Positions 18,599 to 31,100 of a DNA stretch of 64,000 nucleotides are shown here, piece by piece (the first letter of the stretch is position 1; each line of letters starts with the position of its first letter). The DNA comes from Brachionus koreanus. Lineage: Eukaryota > Rotifera > Eurotatoria > Ploima > Brachionidae. The stretch is from contig PJRA01000263.1 in the NCBI GenBank assembly GCA_016987375.1, positions 3,581,575 to 3,645,574 of the forward strand. Direction: 5' to 3'. The notes beneath the pieces are model-generated. The model was not told where the DNA came from, ran no database searches, and worked only from the letters and a program-made list of their open reading frames with translations. A program made the translations under genes and the position numbers.

Positions 18599-20514
18599 TT
18601 ATGATTGCATATAATCATTTAAATTGACATATGCACACCATGAAACGCCATTTTTCATCATTAAACGCAAGCACTCGTTCGTCTGTCCATAAACAATCTC
18701 CAATGGCGGAATACGTGGCATGTTATTTGCCTCTAAAATAGCACTATTTAGCAATGCTGCAATGGGTTCGCGTTGCGATGATTCCATTAGGTAGCCAAAA
18801 GGACTGCTCCATGGGTCATTATAGGCTAGTAAACTGAACGCTTCCTTGAGCATTTTGCTATTAGATGCAGAATCTACATTTTCATTTGAATTTTGGTTAT
18901 CTTCTTGAAATAACTCTCGACCATATTCTAAAATTCTCTTCAAGTTATCGTCATGACCAATCGCAAATTTTAAAGAACCATTTTCCATTGATTTGGTTGT
19001 TTTTGTTGTCAAATCGGTATCCATTTTTTCTTCACACTGAGTATCTTCGGTTTGAGCATGTCCATTTGAAATTAACTCTTCAGTTGATCCATCGACAGCC
19101 ATATCTTCGCATAATTTTTCCTTATCTGAACTATTTACATCATTAATCATTTCAATAAATTGACGAATCTTTAACGCAAACAGCAAGTTTGAGTTTTTTT
19201 CTAAAATACCCGGAAATAGTTGGTAAGTTAATTCGATTGCTTCGGCAACTCGACCACTTAAAACAGAATTTTGAATTCTCTGTCGGTTTCGAATCGAAGC
19301 CAGCTCTTCTTCGAAAACATGTCCAACACTTTTTGTGAAGGCTTCAGCAGTGGCACTATAGCCATGATGCACTAGATAAGTGCTGACCAGCTTTCTTAGT
19401 ATGGTTGGCAATTTATTCTCTGTTTCTTTTTTGAACGAAAATCGCTCAATCGATTGGCGAGTTTTTAGGTGCCATTCTTTGACATAATTATGAATATCAA
19501 ACTCAAAAGGAAATTGGCCGAAATTGGCCTCTACACATTCCATTGGAGTTTGCAAACCAACTGTGGGGTACAGATCAGCCTTGATAAAAATAATTTTAAA
19601 TTTAAGTTTTTTTAAATAAAATTTGTGATTTTTATAAGTATTTTTTTTTTATTTACCGGTAAGTCTCGAAAAGCTACCCCCAAATTATAGCCATTTTTTG
19701 TGTAAAAACAAATATTTTCAATCAAATTATAACAGCAGCCGATAATATCACCGGTGGTAAATGTCGGCCCATAATTTTGTCCAGTGCCTGAACAGCAAAA
19801 TGAATGACCATCGTCTCCATGATATCCATATGAGTTTTTGTCCCAACCAGGCAAGCGATTTAAGCTCACATCTGATTTTGATAATCCAATGCCCATAAAA
19901 CCATCTCTTCCTTTGCTAATAATTTTTACTTCAAAGTAATAAATTCCGCATAAAGCAGGTATAGGAAAGTCAGTGCGCACACTAGCTGCATCTCTATGTG
20001 ATTTACCCGGACCTTTGTATGTAACGCGTAGGTTATCATTTGAAATAGTGAGCGATTTTTGATCTGATATCCAGCGACGAGGCAAAGGTGCATCGTTTTG
20101 ATTAACATTTGGATAAAGACGCGCAATTATGTCACCTACTTGAATTCCAGCAGTACCAGAGCTACTTGCCGAGTTAATGTTTGGATTAGTTGCTTCGCTG
20201 GTAACAAAACTTGTATCCATTTTTTCCGAGTTGTATGTATTGGACACGGTCGAAGAAGAAGATGAAGAAGTTAGAGAGGATAATGATATAATATTGTTTA
20301 AAAAGCGATTATTGCCCGATCCTGTATTGGCCAAGTTGTCGGGCAGAGAAGAAGAAAGAGGAAATTGGTTTACTTGAGATGATGAGCGGACAGACTCAGC
20401 TTGAGAAGAGCTATTATTGCTGCTAGTTGTGCTAGAATTGTTTGTATGTGTCTCCAAAGTACTTCGATTCAAATTGTTATTCAGATTAAAACCATTGGGA
20501 TTGGAATTGTTCAT
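18599..20514 (-). CDS. RANBP9: RANBP9/RANBP10-type scaffold (SPRY-LisH-CTLH-CRA)
   Basis: Two exons on the minus strand, 20514..19657 and 19579..18599, joined in phase 0 over a 77-bp intron; 612 residues, close to RANBP10 (about 620). RANBP9/10 are scaffold subunits of the CTLH (GID-like) E3 ubiquitin ligase and act in cytoplasm and nucleus. Seen: a low-complexity Asn/Ser-rich N-terminus (about 1-120) and a SPRY domain from about 140 to 310, with [39 protein letters not shown] and [13 protein letters not shown]. Next come [10 protein letters not shown], LisH near 346-370 ([18 protein letters not shown]), CTLH near 380-435 ([21 protein letters not shown]), and a C-terminal CRA near 494-606 ([20 protein letters not shown]). 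All hallmark blocks are present, so orthology to RANBP9/10 is firm; which vertebrate paralogue is meaningless here. Confidence 0.95.
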
Positions 20515-21861
20515 TTCAATCTAAATAAAGACATTTTGTTTGAGTATATGATAAATTAAATTTTGATTTAAATAGAAAAAAGTACGCAAAAAAGCCTTAA
20601 ATAAATTTTAATAAAATTTTAATTTTTTATTCATTTTGTGAATAAGTATTTCTTCATATGTTGATAAAAATTGAACATAATATATAAATTTTAAATTTCT
20701 GAGGCTCGTCAAACAGTGGTTTATTATTTTAGAGTGACTTTTACTTAAATTTTGAAATTAAATAAGGGCTCGTTGATTCGATTGTAAATTTTATTATGTT
20801 TCTACATTTGCTAATAAAATAACAAGTTAAAAATGCATCATTTTTTAAGTATCATATGGTTTTTAGTGCTTAATATGCTAATAGCTAATCAATCTTTGGT
20901 ATGGCATTGCGCAATTTTAAATACTCGAAATAAATAAATTTTTTAATTCAAGACTATTTTCTAGTCGCTATTTAAATTAAATTTGAATCGTTAAACTGTT
21001 TAGATCAAAGCATCTCATAATCAATTTCTTATTTCCAATGACTCAAAAATTTTTTTACACTTTTTTTTGATAAATACACTATAATCATTAAGAGTTACTT
21101 TGTAATTCTAATATTAGTTTAAGTAAATGAGTTTGTCTTATTTTTGAAATATTAAATCAATTTTTATTTTTTGTAAATTAATATTTACATATTAATATTT
21201 ATTAGTTAGAAACTTGAAAAACAAAATAACTTTTTGAAAATAAATTCAGTTATTTTCTAGATTGAATAAAATTAAAAAAAGAAGTTTATAGTAATTTATT
21301 TTAAAATAATCAAAACCAAAGATCGAAAAAAAATTATCATTCCTGTTATTTTTCAATTTTAAAAGTACTACCTTTCAATTCTTTATTTATCTATTTTAAA
21401 AAAATCATTAAAAATTCTAATCTTGGTCAATTTTGAAATAAAAAAAATTACGAAAATTCGCACTTCTCATAATTAAATATTAATAAAAATAAAATAAGAT
21501 ATTTTAGTTCTAAAAAAGTTAAATCTAATTTGACTTTTTCAATGATTTTCGAAAAAAAATTTTTTAAAAACTTTATAGATAAAAATAGTCTTTAATATTT
21601 GGATATTAGAATAAACTAAAAAATATTTCCGTATGGGAACAAAAAATTGATTGCTTTATGTAAAAAAAAGAATGTTTCTATTAAGTAAGGTGTCTCAAGC
21701 CATAATCCATAGTATGTGAAAAAGATTATAAAATAAACTGATTTTTTATTATGTTGTTTTTAGTCAGTTAAGATCTTAAAAATAAAAAAAAATTTAGTCA
21801 AAACTTAACCATCAAAAAATTCAGTAGCTCAGTAGCAAAATTCAGTGAATTTTTTTGGTTT
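20515..21861. other. AT-rich intergenic DNA upstream of the RANBP9-like gene
   Basis: Includes the promoter side of the minus-strand RANBP9-like gene. No other gene or RNA recognised. Confidence 0.4.
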
Positions 21862-21960
21862 TTCCCGGGTTCGTTCGAATGGCTTACGCCTTTAAACTCA
21901 ATTGCTACGTAAAATTGAATACAAAAATTATAAATATGCAGAAAAATAAAAATTCTAGAA
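21862..21960 (+). repeat. Dispersed repeat, copy 2
   Basis: Shares ggttcgttcgaatggcttac + gcc, tacgtaaaatt and attataaat with 16561-16660 in the same order and spacing. Confidence 0.65.
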
Positions 21961-22377
21961 TTGATATGAAGGTATATTTTTTTACCAATTTTTAAAAAGT
22001 AGAAAATTTTCTATTAATTGAGTATATTTTTATTATTTTATTTATAAAAAACTCAAAAAAGAAAAAAATAGAAAATTTGTGATACTAACAAAAAAATTTT
22101 CAGTTCAAAAAATAAGACTTTAGCCTTATTTTTTTTTTATTTCCAATTCAGCACATTCTAATTATCAAAAATCTAATTAGCTTATTTTTGATTTTAATGT
22201 AGAAAAAAAATTAGAAAAACATAAGTAAATTCTAATTTAAATGACATCATAAATAAACTACAATTCAATTTGTTATTAAATTCTTTATTTTTTATAGTTA
22301 AGTACTTTATCATAAGATTTGGCACCGAATAGAATGTGTAAGACACTTTGGTATGTAGATCTAGTTTTATACATATA

Positions 22378-22830
22378 ACGGGTGTAAAATAAAAGGGACC
22401 AAAGTTAAGTTTAATTTTCTCTAATAGTGGACAATGAATTTTTTCAATTTTTTTTCAAAATCTAAAATCAGACTGACTCTAGCTTTAAAATAATGGTCTA
22501 ATGGTGGCCAAACTTAGAGCATATTTCAATCATAAATCGGGTCGTTCGTAAAGAAAGATGGCTAAAAAGTTAAATTTTCACTAAACCTATATCGGAAAGA
22601 TTTTAAAAAAGTATACAAACATCAAAAAGTATAAAAACACAAAATATCTCACTTAAATGCTAACCAAGAGAAAGCAACAAGGCCAAAAATAAAACAGATA
22701 TGAATTTATAATTGATGATGAATCTTATTTCACTCTTGGTAACACCGCGCTGCTAAGGAATGATATTTTTTAAAGCAGTAACGAGAAAAAGGAGTATACA
22801 GTAATAAATTAAAAAAGAAAAATTTAAAGC
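22378..22830 (+). mobile_element. Tc1/mariner-superfamily transposase relic
   Basis: With several stops, the plus strand reads EFIIDDESYFTLGNTALLRN at about 22699-22758, the block around the second catalytic Asp in Tc1/mariner transposases (typically DDE-x-Y-F-T). Upstream frames carry Lys-rich pieces compatible with the preceding region. Near 22378 acgggtgtaaaataaaaggg could be the remains of a terminal repeat. No intact frame; dead. Confidence 0.6.
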
Positions 22831-22899
22831 CTAAGTTAAATTAAAAATTTTTATGATAATATGAATTTTGTGCCATTTTTTATTCTACATTCGTTGCAA

Positions 22900-23112
22900 T
22901 CACGTCCAAAGCCTGTTCCATATTTTTGCTGTTAAATAGGTTCGCCAGAAAAGTCTTTGCGATTCGATTAACAAATTATTTAGCTTGTTAAAGTCATTTT
23001 CATTATTAGCATTTAGAATAACGCCAAAAAGATTCGATCGGATTAAGTTCATATTGTTATTTTGATAAATGAAGAGATGATACTTGTTGGAATCACTCTC
23101 ATTATTATACAA
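22900..23112 (-). other. Small unassigned open frame
   Basis: 70 codons on the minus strand starting MYNNESDSNKYHLF and ending KIWNRLWT. It is Asn-rich with mid-part INLNNLLIESQRLFW-like composition. I recognise no family, and it neighbours a mariner relic, so it may be transposon debris or chance. Confidence 0.25.
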
Positions 23113-24011
23113 TGACCATGTATAAAAATGGAATTTTAAAAATTCAAATTAAAAAATTTGATATATTCAAGAATTGAGTATAAGAATAAATTTAGAAAAA
23201 ATTTTTTTTTTCACTCACGACCATCAAGACGGCCAACACTAAATTATGGGGTTCAAGTAACCGTCACTGATGCTACCCAACATTTCTACAATTGGTCTAA
23301 TTTTGGGTTAGATTTATTAGTTTTGGAACCTAGATTAATTTGTATTCTTTCACACTAATTAAAATAAATTTAAATTTTCTCTATTTTATCTAATTATTTA
23401 ATTAGAATCGCAAATTTTGAATCGTTAAATTATTTGAATGTGAATAAATGATAGAAATCTCTATATTAAGAAAATATTTTTCATTTAAGTCTTAGGGCTT
23501 TTGATAAAAAAGAAATTGAAAAATAATAATAGTTATATAATTTTTTTTTGAAATAAATATTCATTGAACATTGGACGTTTTATATTTAATTTTGTTCATC
23601 TCGTCTAGATTTCAATATTTTTAGCCATTTATTTTCAAAATACTAATACATTTTCATTTTTGAAACCAGCTTGATACTTGAGTTTATTTGATAAAATAAA
23701 AACCACATTATTTGAAAATTTCAAACTTGTGAAGTCAAATTTTTAAAGGTAAATTGATACTTTATTTTCGCTTAAAAAATTGTAAATAGATTAAAAAAGA
23801 TTGAGAACTCATTCAGTCATTTTTTTCAAATTTTTGAGACACAACTGTTCGAATCACAAATAGATGTTGTTATTAATCAACAAAATATAGACGCCCAAAT
23901 GTGGTTTATTGTTTAAAATAAAATCTAAGGTAAACATTTACATATATGATCCGGCATTATATAAGCAATTTGAAATCCGAATTTTTTTTTAAATAATTTT
24001 AAATAAAAAAA
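23113..24011. other. Intergenic DNA upstream of lipase 1
   Basis: A 66-codon plus frame at 23158-23358 (contains NYGVQVTVTDATQHFYNW) is less AT-biased than its surroundings, but I cannot assign it. The rest is AT-rich. Confidence 0.35.
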
Positions 24012-25322
24012 ATGATTACTCAACTAATATTCTTCATTAACCTAATTCATTTGATAATTTGCTGGCCAACTTTTCAGTATTACACCAAAAATAATCCATC
24101 AAATTATGAAGTATTAAATCCACAGAATTTGACTAAGTAAGTGTTCAATATGTTTTTTAATTTTTTGTCATTTTAAATACTGTTTAAAGATCTAGTTTCA
24201 ATTTTGGAAGAGAAACTAAGTTTTTAGTCCATGGGTTTGGTGATAATGGCCGTGTAACCCGTATGTTAAAAATTAAAGATCAATTTATTGCTGGGGTAAT
24301 CAAAATATTTTTAAAAAAATTTTTCTTATTTAATATGAAAAACTAAGCATGAATATAATGTAATTTTGGTTGATTGGAGTGAAGGTGCAGCTGCTCCAAA
24401 TTACTTTGCAGCTTCTGATAATGTACGTGTAACAGGCCAGAAAATTGCTGACTTTATTCGACTAGGCAATATTGATCCTTCAAAAGTTCACTGTATTGGA
24501 CATAGTCTTGGCGCTCATGTAAAATTTAAAAAATTAATGTTTTAATTTTTCAAAAATCTTCTCTTAGGCATGTGGTTTTGCTGGAAAATCAAAAAAATTG
24601 AGAAGAATAACTGGTAAATGAGGATTCAATTTCTTAAGTAAAATTTAATCTTTTTTTTGTAAGGTTTGGATCCTGCTGGACCATTTTTTAAAGGAAAAGA
24701 TAGTTCAGAAAGATTAGATAAATCAGATGCTGAGTAAAATTTTATTATTAGAATATTTTGAATTAATGTAAAATTTTTTTTTACAAGTTTTGTTGACAAC
24801 ATTCATACTGATGGGTTATACGGAATTCAAGATGCCATAGGTCATCAAGATTTTTATCCAAACGGAGGAAACTTTCAATACGGTTGTAATCCTCTTGATG
24901 GAATAATCGGTAAAAGAAATGTAGAGCTTATGGAGAGAATTTCAATCAGATTCTTTTCAAAATTTGATCCAAGTAATTTTCAAGAATTTCAAAAAAAAGG
25001 TATATGCCAATATAAATATTTTAATAATTCAGTCGATCTGGTTGCTTGCAATCACATGAGGGTTCCTTTGTATTATGCTGAAAGTATCAATTCTGACTGC
25101 AGATTCAAATCAACTCCATGTGATAGTTACGGTAAAAATTATCTAAAAGGTTGATTTTATTAATCAATAAAACTTTTATTTTTAGATGATTATAATGAAG
25201 GTAGATGTAGTTGCAATTCAACCTTTGGCTGTGCTCCAATGGGACATTATGCATCTAGAAATTTTCCTGATGGTAAATATTATTTGAAAACCGACAGAAT
25301 TGAGCCATATTGCCTTCAATAA
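24012..25322 (+). CDS. Secreted neutral lipase (pancreatic lipase family), copy 1
   Basis: Seven exons: join(24012..24136, 24190..24295, 24348..24518, 24568..24613, 24664..24733, 24788..25131, 25186..25322), 332 residues, all introns 50-54 bp. The enzyme hydrolyses acylglycerol or phospholipid esters outside the cell. Seen: a hydrophobic signal peptide (MITQLIFFINLIHLIICW), the oxyanion strand FLVHGF, VDWSEGA, nucleophile GHSLGAH (Ser130), acid GLDPAGP (Asp152), SDADFVDNIHTDG, GHQDFYPNGG and ACNHMR (His262). The C-terminus is Cys-rich (CSCNSTFGCAPMGHYA), as in the family. It has no PLAT domain, so it is a single-domain form like phospholipase A1 or insect digestive lipases; the lid is short. 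Substrate cannot be told. The next gene is its tandem paralogue. Confidence 0.93.
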
Positions 25323-26282
25323 AATCTATGATCGTTTTTATATTCAAAATAATCTTATTTAATTTTTTTTAATCTTTTAATTACTACCAAAAATAGCTTA
25401 AAATAAAATTTATTCTAATTTTAAAAATTTACTCAATAAAAATATTTTTTCCAACGGACCTTTTCTAACAAAAAAAGATATTTTCGAATTTAAATTTCGC
25501 TTTTTGAAATATATATTCAATAATTTAAAATAAAGATTCTTCAGATTATAAAATAGTAAATAATTTGATATACTTAATAGAAATTAAATTAAAAATTAAC
25601 TGCACTTTTTATGAAAAGAGACATGGTTATATGAAGAATCATAACAAATTAATAACAATTATTATAAAATATTATAGATGTTCGTTCTCTCAACTTAATT
25701 AATTAATTTTTCAGAAAACCAGAACCTTTTAATTTATTCCAAATGGTTCTTTTTGTCTTAGAGATTGAATAATATTAGTTTATTTGTTATGATGCTTATG
25801 ATGGAAAATTGGAATGGAGGAAAGATTCTGTTGTAAGCTTTATAAATATTTTTTTTAAATTTTTCTTATATTTTAAATTTTTGAACAACTAAAGTTGTTA
25901 TGATAAGAAATATTTTTCCGAGATTCGCCTATAAACTTTTCATTATGAAAATTTAATCATAATTTTTAGTGTATTTTTTCAAATACAAATAAGATACATT
26001 ATGATTTATAGATTAAAAAAATTCTAAGGAAATCAATTTTAAATTATTTAACTCCTTATTTATTTCCTTTTTAATTGAAATTAAATAAATAGAACTGTAC
26101 AATCAATTAGTAAGCTTTTTTTATAAGGGATCGCTATTTAGAATTTAATCAATTTTTAGAATATTCAATTGCCAAGTTTCATCTGTAGATAAAAATTCTT
26201 ATCTTAGATTATAAACACCTACAAATTAAATTGAAAGCAAATTTAATTTAAATTGTTGAATTTTCATATCAATAAAAAAAAT
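25323..26282. other. Spacer between the tandem lipases
   Basis: AT-rich. No gene recognised. The 5' flank of lipase 2 lies at its end. Confidence 0.4.
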
Positions 26283-28701
26283 ATGGAAAAAAGAATTTTG
26301 AATATTTTCAAAATATTATGCATTTTTCTGGTTGCATTGACAAATTATAATGTTTGTTCATGGCCCGAATTTCGAATATTTAATAAAGATAGTCCAGCAA
26401 AGTACAAAACTCTAAATTCTAAAAATTTGAAGTAATTTAATTATGTTTTATTCTAAATTTACCATATCATTTCAAGACCATATTTGGACTTAACAAAAGA
26501 AACGATATTTTTAATTCACGGATTTTCTAGCAGCGCCGAAAGCGCAAGAATAGTCTTGATAAAAGATTCTATTTTAAAAAATGTAAATTATTTTAAAAAA
26601 TATACAAATATTAAAAATTATTCAAGTATGACTTTAATGCTATTGTAATTGATTGGAGTGAAGGTGCTGCAGCACCAGATTATATAAGTGCAAAGAATAA
26701 CACGAAAATCACCGGTTTTGAAATTGCTCAGTTTATTCGCAACAATCAAATAGATCCTAAAAAAGTTTATTGCATTGGACATAGCTTGGGTAAAAAATTC
26801 AAAGAAATTTAAATAAAATTAAAGATTAATTAATTTCATAGGCGCTCATGTAAGATTTCTGCCTGGTTAATTTTGTTTTTTTTAAATATTCAAAATAGGC
26901 ATGTGGATTTGTGGGGAAAAATATAAAAATTCGTAGAATAACAGGTAAAATTAAAATATCTATTAATTTAGGAAAAAAATAAATTTAACTCCAAGGTTTG
27001 GATCCTGCAGGTAATTTTAACCAAATTATGGTAAATATAGTATGAATTACTTTGCGAAAGGTCCTTTGTTTAGAGATGTCAGCAAAGAAGAAAGACTCGA
27101 CAAATCAGACGCAGAGTATTTTTAAAAAATTAATTAGAAATAAACTAATCTTTTAACAAAAGCCTGGTTGATAATATTCACACGGATGCTATTTTGGGAA
27201 TACAAGAAAATATTGGTCACAAAGATTTTTATCCAAATGGAGGCCAAACTCAAAAAGGATGCGGATTTAGTTTAAAAAGAGATCAGACTTTTTCAATTCA
27301 GCAAATCCTTGAGAACTATTCAAGCAATTTAAATTATGATAGCTGTACATATTTCTAATATTTGATGAATTTTTTTATCATAATAAGAAAATTCTTGAAT
27401 AACGCATAAAAATTAGATTAGTAAAATTTTGTTTTATCTTATTGTCAAAATGTTGAACAGATTAAAACACAAAAATGAGACATTTAAGAACAAGTCATAA
27501 AATTTTGCATTTTTTATAATATTTTTTATTGATTTAAAAAAAAAGTGTAAATATAAATATAAAAAATATATAAAATTATGCTCTTATTTTTAGCCATCTA
27601 GCAGCTTTATTCTATTATTCATGGGTTTTAAAGCTAAAAATCATATAAAAAAAACTGAAAAGATATTAAGCCCAAAGATCTGTACCAAATAAGTATGAGT
27701 GAAAGGGCAATTTCTTTCAGCTCTTCAATTTTTTCCAAGGTTATATGAGGTCTTGCGTTATTCTGAAGAAAAAATGAAAACTTTCATTTGACCAAAATTT
27801 GAAATAATTTAATAATTAAAATAATTTTAATAATTTAATAATTTGAAATAATTTTGAAAATAGATCTATTTCTCATCAGTTTTAATGATCCGACTGAAAA
27901 ATTTAGAGGATTAATCTAGAGGATTTTTTATGTAGCTTCCAACAAATTTCAAAGCGTCGTTGAATACCATAAGGCATCAAATCATTTAAACAACTGGACT
28001 CTTTTAATCAACTTACAGAGACGAACTATCTTCAATTTTGATGTGCTAAAAACTCTTGGTGATTGGCGAGAACAAAGTATTGAGGAATAACTCTCAACAT
28101 TTATTTATCTATCAATCTCAATACCCTTTTTAATTTGAATGCATTCTACCTTTTAAAAAAAAATATTTCAAAGCTTAATGCTGATGCTTTTTTCAGGTTT
28201 TTACAACTAATTAAAAAATTTCCTCAATATTTTTAATCATTAAAAATATATAAAAATCTAATGATTATAAAAGTGGCTTAAAGATTGCAAAAAAGCTGTG
28301 TATCAATAAAATGCAAAATTTTATGACAAGCATCATGTTCCTAGTATTTTTCAAAAAAGCTTTAAAAAGAGTATATCCAGCTTTAAAATTGAATAATTTA
28401 CATTTTTTTTTCAGCTGACTATTTCGCATGCAATCACATTCGATGTGAGTATTATTTTGCTGAGAGTTTTAATTCAGATTGTCAATTTAAAGCAGTTGCA
28501 TGTGATAGCTATGGTAAGAAAAAAACAAATAGTTAATTTATTTTGAATAAAAATTATTTTTAAGAAAATTTCAAAGCTGGAAAATGTTCATGTAACAAAA
28601 ATAGTTGTTCGCTTATGGGCTTTAAAGCCGATTCAACAAGTGAAAATGGAAAATTTTTTCTGGATACTAACGATTTGAAACCGTTTTGTAAATTAAATTA
28701 G
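26283..28701 (+). CDS. Secreted neutral lipase, copy 2, interrupted by a mariner-containing intron
   Basis: Read as join(26283..26431, 26477..26582, 26627..26789, 26842..26849, 26899..26944, 26996..27010, 27061..27115, 27163..27344, 28415..28513, 28565..28701), 319 residues, in frame. Seen: signal peptide (ILNIFKILCIFLVALTN), FLIHGF, VIDWSEGAAAPDY, GHSLGAH (Ser138), GLDPAGP (Asp160), DNIHTDA, GHKDFYPNGG and ACNHIR (His249). The triad is complete only if exon 27163-27344 is spliced to 28415. Without that, the frame stops at 27356-27358 (CTYF-stop), before the catalytic His. The 1070-bp intron encloses a decayed mariner and has no counterpart in lipase 1. Two further introns (26790-26841, 27011-27060) also lack counterparts there. 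The alternative is that this is a young pseudogene; the conserved downstream exons (CDSY, CSCNKNSC) argue against long neglect. Confidence 0.75.
27560..28130 (-). mobile_element. Mariner transposase relic inside lipase 2
   Basis: On the minus strand, through stops and shifts, can be read GIQRRFEICWKLHKKS (about 27920-27985), SRIIKTDEK-stop-IYF (the TGDEKW block) and FFLQNNARPHITLEKIEEL (the LxDNARPH block with the second catalytic Asp position now Asn). The order and spacing match mariner transposases. It is inactive. The terminal repeats were not located. Confidence 0.85.
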
Positions 28702-30987
28702 ATAAAATAATCAAATTAAACATTTAAAAAATTAGCGAATAAAACATATATATTGATAAAATTTGCTTTTCCATTAATTTAATGTTATTTTTTGTTGATT
28801 TTAAATAAATGACGTTGATTCTAGGAAAAAATTTGATTATTTCATTGAAGACTTAATAATCGGAAAAATTACTGATGATGCAAAACCATATATAGATAAT
28901 GTGTATATTTTAATTTTTAAAATAAAATTAAATCAATTTAATTTCATAATCTAGATTTGATAAGGAATAAAAAAATTACCAAAATATTTCAAACGCACTA
29001 GATTTAAATTTTTATCGCTTTTATATTTTTATACAAGATTAATATTGTTTAAATAATTGATTAATTTTAAAACTAATGAATAATGTTTTTTTTTTTAATT
29101 TTTTTTAAACTAAAAGAAAAACTTTGTTTACCTTAAAGGTAAAGTGAGAATAATTGAGAAATTATAGTAAAACTAATCAATAAATTAGTTGCTACGCTTA
29201 TTATCGGATAATTGGCATTATATCTGATTTTAGATAAATCCAATCTTAGTTTACTTGATACTAATCTTAGGAAAAGCTTAGACTAAATTAATAAAATTAA
29301 TTTAAAAAATCAAAATTAATTAAGTTTATTTGTTTTTTGATAAATTGCTGCATAGCTTTACTAATTTAAGTGAGTATTAAATTTCATTTTATGTTTCAAA
29401 CTGATAATCTGATTCTTTCAATGTATCAATTTACTACTTTTTATACTTTTAAGACATTTTGAAAAATCTATTTATTTGAGTAATATAAAATCTTAAGCGA
29501 CAGTTAAAATATTACAAACAAAATTCCTTTCTTGACATTTGAAGAAAAATATGCTCAGAAAGGTTCAAAACTGGAATTCTAAATAAAAGAACTTTTAGGT
29601 TCAATTAAGCGCAAGACCTGGACTAAAAAAATTTTAACATTCGACAAATCAATAGCTAAAATTTAATTCGATTTAATACATATTATTTTATCATGAGAAC
29701 TATTCAGAAACCATCATTTTTGAGAATTTAAGCTTATATTATTTATCTAAAAATTTTTATTTAATTCCAATCTTAATTTAGCTTACTAAACTCGCATTAT
29801 TTAACTAAAATTCGATTTCTTAACATAGCAGTTTTTAATTTTAATTTTTGATTAGTTTTTTTTTCATTTTTAAGCGACTGGCACAAATTTACCAAGCACA
29901 TAAATTTTTTTATTATTTTATTTAACCTTAATCATGATTAAAAAGTCAATTGATATTCAAAAGTACAAAATTATTTTTATTCATTGATAAGCTATTTGTT
30001 AAATGTGAGTTTAATAACTTGTTACTTGGTATTTTCAACTTTTTCGATTGATTTTATTTTTAATCGATTCCAAAATTTTCTAAGTGAACTTCAAAACTTT
30101 AAATGGTTCTGTTTATATTCCATGTTGAAATTCTACAATTGATGTTTACATCATATACGATTTTTATTGAATTGAATACAATTTTTTTTGTTAAGAAAAT
30201 CTATGACGTCACTTTTATGCGGCTGATAGAATTAAATTTAATTTCAAAGCTTTAAATCATGTTAAATATTTAACAAAAAAGACTCAGACAAAACCGATTA
30301 GACGAAAGAAACATATGAATACTCAAATAAGCTTAAGAAAAATAAGCTAAGCTATTTGCTTTTTTCCTTAGAGCATCAGCCGGGTCTATATTTAGACAAG
30401 ATAATGAAGCGAATAAGTTAAACATTGTAGGTCTAAAAAATAATAACTTTAAACTTAAATTAAATATTTAATAAACAGATTCTTTCATCGAGTTAACTAA
30501 ACTTTTTTTTTAAATAACTGATGTTTATCGGATTTATTCAATAATCATTTTGAATCTCAAATTCCTAATGTATGAATTATCCAAATCAGCAAAATTACCC
30601 ATTTTTTTGGTAGTTGTTTTTATAAATCTTTTATTAATATATGCTAATTCATTAAGATGTTAAACAAAATTTTATGATTTGAGAAATTAAGTTAATTTAT
30701 TTTTATATTAATCATAAAAAATTGTTATAAATTTGAGTCAAAAAAATTTAAAAATTAAAAAATAATATTTGACTTTAGATAACTAGTTTGAAAGCTAGTT
30801 AATGGTATGAAAGACAATTGCTTCATAAGTTGTAATCTGTTAATTTTGAATTCATTAGAGAATATCTATTTAGTTTAAAAAAATTCATAGACTAATTTTA
30901 TTATAGTATCCCTTTTAAACCCCTTTCATCAAAAAATGGGGGACCGGTTTCGACTGGGTAAAATTTTCAGTGTAGATGATCAACTCG
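28702..30987. other. AT-rich intergenic DNA before the assembly gap
   Basis: Mostly featureless. One short stretch at about 28827-28904 (after ttctag) reads KFDYFIEDLIIGKITDDAKP in an open frame and looks codon-like, but has no recognised neighbours or family. The last 60 bases (accggtttcgactgggtaaa) are less AT-rich and may be the edge of a repeat that broke the assembly. Confidence 0.35.
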
Positions 30988-31100
30988 NNNNNNNNNNNNN
31001 NNNNNNNNNNNNNNNNNNNNNNNNNNNNNNNNNNNNNNNNNNNNNNNNNNNNNNNNNNNNNNNNNNNNNNNNNNNNNNNNNNNNNNNNNNNNNNNNNNNN
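30988..31100. other. Assembly gap (113 N)
   Basis: Run of N. The open frame that appears to cross it is meaningless. Confidence 1.

Noticed and set aside
19926..20377. Overlapping frames on both strands within the RANBP9-like SPRY exon
   Set aside because: The SPRY frame is diagnostic; the others are out-of-frame readings.
28827..28904. Coding-like stretch KFDYFIEDLIIGKITDDAKP after lipase 2
   Set aside because: No donor/acceptor partners or family could be found, so it is not called as a gene, only mentioned in the spacer entry.
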